Part shown: positions 6,113-9,652 of the stretch, one piece after another | Numbering within the stretch: the first letter of the stretch is position 1 | Layout: each line of letters starts with the position of its first letter | Source: Bacteroidales bacterium | Lineage (GTDB): Bacteria > Bacteroidota > Bacteroidia > Bacteroidales > JAADGE01 | DNA: 9,652 bases | Assembly (NCBI GenBank): GCA_029932445.1 | Contig: JAOZQB010000110.1 | Span: 1 to 9,652 of the forward strand | Direction of reading: 5' to 3' | The notes under the pieces: generated by a model | Database searches by the model: none | What the model saw: the letters and a program-made list of their open reading frames with translations, nothing else | What the model was told of the DNA's origin: nothing | Program-made: the position numbers and the translations under genes

Positions 6113-6901
6113 TTATTTTTCACCGTCTTCTTTTTTCTCTGCTTTTACCGGACGTGTAAACATACTGTCATCAACCGGAACATTAAATTTAACGCTGTCA
6201 ACAGAGATTTGATTAACCGTTTTACCTTTCATTTTTGTTTCCATACTGAAAGGGAAAATAACTCCGTCAACATCCTGATAATTACTTTGATAACTCTCAA
6301 ATTCCATTTCCGTTCCTCTGATGTCTTTCTTTAATTGAGTTTTTAATATGACAAAATTTTCAGCATCCATATAAATAAAACTGACATCACCTTCTTTTAC
6401 TTCCGTTGTATCCGTTTTATTTTTCTTGGGTTTTTCAACCATCTTTAATTTATACACTTCCGTTCCTTCCATATCTTCTTTACCGATAAGTTCCAAACTT
6501 TGAACTTTATCTTTCCAATTCCACAATTTCCCGGTTAAATCCGATTGATCTTTCATCTGATCAACTTCGTCAGGACTCATATCTTGCGGTTCGTCAGTTC
6601 CCATCATCGGAGCAACCATCCAACCGTCTGTTCCGTCAAAAGCTCGTACCATTTTACTTCCTTGAATCACAGCTTCGGTACGTATTTTACCGCCTTGAGT
6701 AATCAGTTGACTAAAAGGAAATTCCATCCCTTGCATCATAACTTTTCCGTACATTTGAACAGACTCTGCTTTACTTAATTTCTCAGTATTCATTGTTTCA
6801 AAATGCTTTGCTAAAATCTCGTCTAAGTTTAAATCTTGAGCATTTCCGGAAAGAACAAAAGCAAATATTAAAGCAATTGTAAGTTTGATTAATTTCTTCA
6901 T
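6113..6901 (-). CDS. Exported LolA-like protein (outer membrane lipoprotein-sorting-type fold)
   Basis: A 262-residue protein with a Sec signal peptide (residues 1-21, cleavage before Gln22) and no lipobox Cys. The pattern matches the LolA/LolB-like exported proteins of Bacteroidota. It has an N-terminal helix (DEILAKHFETM), a strand with PFSQLITQGGKIR, then FDGTDGW at 88-94, a conserved-looking turn. A helix with MSPDEVDQM follows, then VQSLELIGKEDMEGTEVYKL, YMDAENF, VDGVIFPF, and a C-terminal VDSVKFNVPVDDSMF segment. The C-terminus is Lys/Glu-rich and probably disordered. LolA proper carries lipoproteins across the periplasm. These relatives are of uncertain function and may bind a lipid or lipoprotein. 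It is 75 bp upstream of the Asp-box protein gene on the same strand, so the two may be made together. The ATG at 6899-6901 directly starts the signal peptide. Confidence 0.75.
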   Translation of the reverse strand: MKKLIKLTIALIFAFVLSGNAQDLNLDEILAKHFETMNTEKLSKAESVQMYGKVMMQGMEFPFSQLITQGGKIRTEAVIQGSKMVRAFDGTDGWMVAPMMGTDEPQDMSPDEVDQMKDQSDLTGKLWNWKDKVQSLELIGKEDMEGTEVYKLKMVEKPKKNKTDTTEVKEGDVSFIYMDAENFVILKTQLKKDIRGTEMEFESYQSNYQDVDGVIFPFSMETKMKGKTVNQISVDSVKFNVPVDDSMFTRPVKAEKKEDGEK

Positions 6902-6935
6902 GTTTTTTAAGTTTTTATATGAATATTAGAAAATT

Positions 6936-6943
6936 CAAATTTA
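6936..6943 (-). promoter_or_regulatory. Putative -7 box of the LolA-like gene promoter
   Basis: The minus strand reads TAAATTTG, a perfect TAnnTTTG, ending 34 bp before the ATG. The nearest upstream TTG (6958-6960) gives a spacer of only 14 bp, shorter than the usual 17-23, so the -33 box is doubtful. If real, it starts the LolA-like and Asp-box gene unit. Confidence 0.45.
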
Positions 6944-6996
6944 AGCATTAATACGGTCAATTCCTAAATCATTCATCAAAAGGAAATTGCTGTTTG

Positions 6997-7719
6997 TTAT
7001 AATTTTAAGTAGGATTTAACAATTTTTTGCAATTCGGTGCCTTTTGTCAAAGTCATCATGTGCGAACCGGTTTTTACGATGTAATCCGGATTTTTTATAT
7101 TTCTTAAGGGAATGGTGTGGTCAGTATCTCCGTGAATATGAATGATTTTGGTGTCATTTGTTTTTCTTTCCCAATTAACAATCATATTAACGGAACGTTT
7201 CATAAATATTTTATTCTTATTTTCCAACATCGATTTGCATATTGCACGTTCTGTTTTGCTGTCGGGTTCTACAACAATCTGTGCAAGCGGTGCCGCCTTA
7301 TGTAAAAAATTGCCGCCGAATAATTTGTTCAAGGGAAGCGTTTTCATAAAACGATATCTAAACGGTAATTCGGTTCTGTTTTCTGCACTTGAAATAATAA
7401 TGACTTCTTCAGGATGCAAAAATTCCGACATCTCAACAGCAAGCATTCCCCCGAGCGAAACACCGACAATTGAATATCTTCGGGAGGTATCAATTTGATT
7501 TGCTAAGCTATATGCATAGGATTTCATTGTTTCATCTTTTTCGGGAATGATGTAATGAATATGCACTGTATCAAAATCCGAAAATTTAAAATATTTGTAA
7601 ATACGATAATCGGAACCTTGCCCGGGAATGAGGTAAATTGTTTTTCGATTTTGTGCATTTGTTTGACCGAAAATCAATAAAAAAGGTATCAATAATTTAA
7701 AAATATAAGAAGTCATCAT
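6997..7719 (-). CDS. Exported alpha/beta hydrolase (PGQG type)
   Basis: A 240-residue alpha/beta-hydrolase-fold protein. The nucleophile elbow is GVSLGG with Ser88. The acid is Asp200 or Asp198 in HGDTDHTIP, and the catalytic His220 is in TGSHMM. The N-terminal PGQGSDYRIY (32-41) and the central ELPFRYRFMKTLPLNKL (117-133) match a Bacteroidota group of small hydrolases of unknown substrate. Residues 1-22 are a signal peptide ending NA before Gln23, so the enzyme should act outside the cytoplasm. It has no evident lid domain. An esterase or lipase-like activity on a small ester is a reasonable guess and nothing more. Two in-frame ATGs (7717-7719 and 7714-7716) give the same mature protein. It is followed 95 bp later by the LolA-like gene on the same strand and is divergent from the nucleotidase gene. 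Confidence 0.82.
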   Translation of the reverse strand: MMTSYIFKLLIPFLLIFGQTNAQNRKTIYLIPGQGSDYRIYKYFKFSDFDTVHIHYIIPEKDETMKSYAYSLANQIDTSRRYSIVGVSLGGMLAVEMSEFLHPEEVIIISSAENRTELPFRYRFMKTLPLNKLFGGNFLHKAAPLAQIVVEPDSKTERAICKSMLENKNKIFMKRSVNMIVNWERKTNDTKIIHIHGDTDHTIPLRNIKNPDYIVKTGSHMMTLTKGTELQKIVKSYLKL

Positions 7720-7852
7720 ATGTCTGTATGAATTATTTGTTTTTTAAATAAAATTGCGTCAATTTAATTCTAAAATTAAAAATATTCCTAAACTTCTAAA
7801 AATATTCTTAAATTTACATCTAAAAATATTAAATCATATAAAACCAAATAAA
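7720..7852. promoter_or_regulatory. Divergent intergenic region between hydrolase and nucleotidase genes
   Basis: These 133 bp must hold the promoters of two divergent genes, yet no perfect TAnnTTTG is found on either strand. The region includes an interrupted dyad, AAATTG-CGT-CAATTT (7751-7765). Allowing one mismatch it extends to 10 bp arms at 7747-7769. Three copies of AAAAATATT lie at 7778, 7798 and 7822. The sequence next to the nucleotidase ATG is A-rich, as is common for Bacteroidota start sites. Confidence 0.45.
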
Positions 7853-9646
7853 ATGAAACGATTTTTTAGTTCTTTTTTATTAACAAGCATTCTTTTTTTG
7901 TTTGCCGGCAATTTGCAAGCTCAAGAATTGACAATTTTGCATACCAATGATATGCACTCAAAATTAATGGGTTACGGACCTGAAAGCGAATACGATCCGG
8001 AAATTATTAATAATGATAATACTTTGGGCGGCTTTGCACGTTTAGCAACATTATTTACACAAGAAAAATCAAAAAATCCGGATGCTACACTCATTTTAGA
8101 TGCAGGCGATTTTATGATGGGCAGTTTGTTTCATGTTGCAGAAGAAAAAACCGGTTTTCAACTTCACTTAATGAAAGAAATGGGTTACGATTACACAACC
8201 ATCGGAAATCACGAATTTGATTTCGGACCTGAAGCATTTGCAAATATGCTGAATGCTGCAGAAAAAAAAGGCGGTTATCCTAAAATTGTTTGTTCAAATA
8301 TTATTTTTGATAAAAACTCGAAAGATGATGATGCCCTTGAAAAATTATTTAACGATAAAAAAATATTACCTTACAGTGTTGTAAAAAAGAACGGTTTAAC
8401 AATAGGGATATTCGGTCTTTTAGGAATTGATGCAGCAGATGTTGCTCCCGCAAAAAAGCCGGTAACTATTGAAAAACCTGAAGATGCTGCCGAAAATACG
8501 GTAAAAATGTTAAAAGAAATATATAAACCTGATTTAATTATTTGCTTGTCACACAGTGGGTTTTATCCTTCCGAAGACGGAAAATCTTATGTCGGAGAAG
8601 ATATTGAATTGGCAAAAGAAGTTCCCGGTATTGATATTATCATCAGCGGGCATACGCATGTAAAAATTACAAAACCGATTAAAATTAATAATACATATAT
8701 TGTTCAAACAGGTAGTTATGCTTACGATCTCGGAGAAATTAATTTGAATGTAGAAAACGGTAAGATTGACAAATTTGATTACCGATTAATTCCGGTTGAT
8801 GATAAAATTAAAGGTAATGAAAACATTACGGATCAAATTAACGAACAAATTATTTATATCAACAAACACTATCTTTCAAAAATCGGACTTTCTTATGATA
8901 CAAAAGTCGGGCAAACAAATTTTGATTTAAATATTAATTATCATAATCTAAAAAACAGCAATCTCGGACCTTTTGTTGCCGATGCCGATAAATATTATTT
9001 AAAAGAAAACGGTATTGATGCCGATTTCAGTATGGTCGCTTCCGGAACCATCCGTGAAAATATTCTGAAAGGACAAAAAGGCATCCTCAGTGTTTCGGAT
9101 ATGTTCAGAGTGATGTCACTCGGAAAAGGTTACGACGGTATCCCCGGCTATCCGTTGGCAAAAATATACATTACCGCAAAAGAAATTAAAAAATTATCGG
9201 AGATTTTGGTCATGTCACGAGCTTCCGGCGGAGACGGCTATTTATACACTTCAGGATTAAAAGTTTACATCAATCCTAAAAAGATGATGCTTCGTAAAGT
9301 TCAAAAAATTGAACTCAACGGAAAGCCATTGGATTTTTCAAAAAAGAATAAAAAACTATACAGTATAACGGCTGATACATACTTATTGAGCTTTATCGGA
9401 AGAATTAAAAAAATGAGCCACGGATTGGTTACCGTTATTCCCAAAGACAAAAACGGAAACCCCGTTTCGGATATGAAAAATCAACTTATTGATATTAATC
9501 CGGACAAACAGGGTATTCAAGAAGCCAAAGAATGGATTGCTTTAATTGAATATCTGAAAAGTTTTAAAACCGGCAGCGAAAATCTCCCGCTTATTCCGGA
9601 GAACTATAAAAAAGGAGATGAGAGTTTGGTTGAGGAGTCTGAATAA
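7853..9646 (+). CDS. Exported 5'-nucleotidase / UshA-type metallophosphatase
   Basis: A 597-residue two-domain enzyme that would hydrolyse nucleotides or related phosphoesters outside the cytoplasm to recover phosphate and nucleosides. The signal peptide is residues 1-23 with Gln24 next. The N-terminal calcineurin-like metal-binding domain (~25-300) shows Asp33 and His35 (TNDMHS), Asp83 and Asp86 (DAGD), Asn119-His120 (GNHEFD), His234 (LSHSG) and His267/His269 (SGHTHV), a complete two-metal site. The C-terminal 5'-nucleotidase domain (~345-545) shows LGPFVADA, ASGTIREN with Arg401, and GYLYTSGLKVY. Where UshA relatives have a second substrate loop with GGDGY, this protein reads SFIGRIKKMSHG. 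The tail resembles Bacteroidota relatives (QGIQEAKEW followed by IEYLKSF). An upstream in-frame TTG at 7754 would bury the signal peptide, so the ATG at 7853 is chosen. The stop at 9644-9646 is just inside the window, so any terminator is unseen. Confidence 0.92.
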   Translation: MKRFFSSFLLTSILFLFAGNLQAQELTILHTNDMHSKLMGYGPESEYDPEIINNDNTLGGFARLATLFTQEKSKNPDATLILDAGDFMMGSLFHVAEEKTGFQLHLMKEMGYDYTTIGNHEFDFGPEAFANMLNAAEKKGGYPKIVCSNIIFDKNSKDDDALEKLFNDKKILPYSVVKKNGLTIGIFGLLGIDAADVAPAKKPVTIEKPEDAAENTVKMLKEIYKPDLIICLSHSGFYPSEDGKSYVGEDIELAKEVPGIDIIISGHTHVKITKPIKINNTYIVQTGSYAYDLGEINLNVENGKIDKFDYRLIPVDDKIKGNENITDQINEQIIYINKHYLSKIGLSYDTKVGQTNFDLNINYHNLKNSNLGPFVADADKYYLKENGIDADFSMVASGTIRENILKGQKGILSVSDMFRVMSLGKGYDGIPGYPLAKIYITAKEIKKLSEILVMSRASGGDGYLYTSGLKVYINPKKMMLRKVQKIELNGKPLDFSKKNKKLYSITADTYLLSFIGRIKKMSHGLVTVIPKDKNGNPVSDMKNQLIDINPDKQGIQEAKEWIALIEYLKSFKTGSENLPLIPENYKKGDESLVEESE

Positions 9647-9652
9647 TTAATA

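Noticed and set aside
7754..7852. Start of the nucleotidase at an upstream in-frame TTG, adding 33 residues
   Set aside because: The extension is Lys/Asn/Ile-rich and low in complexity, and it would place a standard signal peptide internally. The ATG at 7853 gives a normal exported protein.
1..9652. Mobile element, prophage or defence island
   Set aside because: There is no transposase, integrase, terminal inverted repeats, target duplication or defence gene. Composition is uniform and the genes are typical of Bacteroidota chromosomes.

Overview
The window looks like chromosome from a low-GC member of the Bacteroidota. Four things support this. The left edge holds the 5' end of a 16S rRNA gene whose first ~50 bases have the Bacteroidota form. 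Promoter -7 boxes match the Bacteroidota consensus TAnnTTTG. All four exported proteins have signal peptides ending in Ala with Gln next. The protein families are typical of the phylum: an ~1000-residue BNR/VPS10-like secreted protein, a LolA-like exported protein, and a PGQG-type alpha/beta hydrolase. No mobile element, CRISPR array or tRNA is visible. Most of the window reads as ordinary core or near-core genome.

Layout from the left. Positions 1-49 are the beginning of a minus-strand rRNA operon that leaves the window. Positions 50-701 hold no protein gene. This stretch carries the rRNA leader with a boxA-like antitermination site, then about 3.3 tandem copies of a ~105 bp unit. Each unit contributes a -33/-7 promoter pair with 19-20 bp spacing, giving four stacked candidate promoters for the rRNA operon. 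The rest, 526-701, is AT-rich with no recognisable feature. Next come five minus-strand protein genes: an ammonia-lyase of the HAL/PAL/TAL family (702-2225), a PaaI-like hotdog thioesterase (2349-2780), a 1024-residue exported Asp-box propeller protein (2963-6037), a LolA-like exported protein (6113-6901) and an exported alpha/beta hydrolase (6997-7719). A hairpin terminator at 2890-2920 separates the first two from the last three. A 133 bp divergent intergenic region follows, then one plus-strand gene, an exported 5'-nucleotidase/UshA-type metallophosphatase (7853-9646).

How they work together. The ammonia-lyase and thioesterase are cytoplasmic and may be co-transcribed toward the rRNA operon, but the other genes of histidine degradation are absent here. 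The next three minus-strand genes and the nucleotidase all make exported proteins, so this half of the window is devoted to the envelope. No shared pathway can be proven for it. The most notable non-coding structure is the tandem rRNA promoter array. A heptamer repeat just upstream of the ammonia-lyase start codon is the second. I did not find a clearly undescribed multi-gene system.
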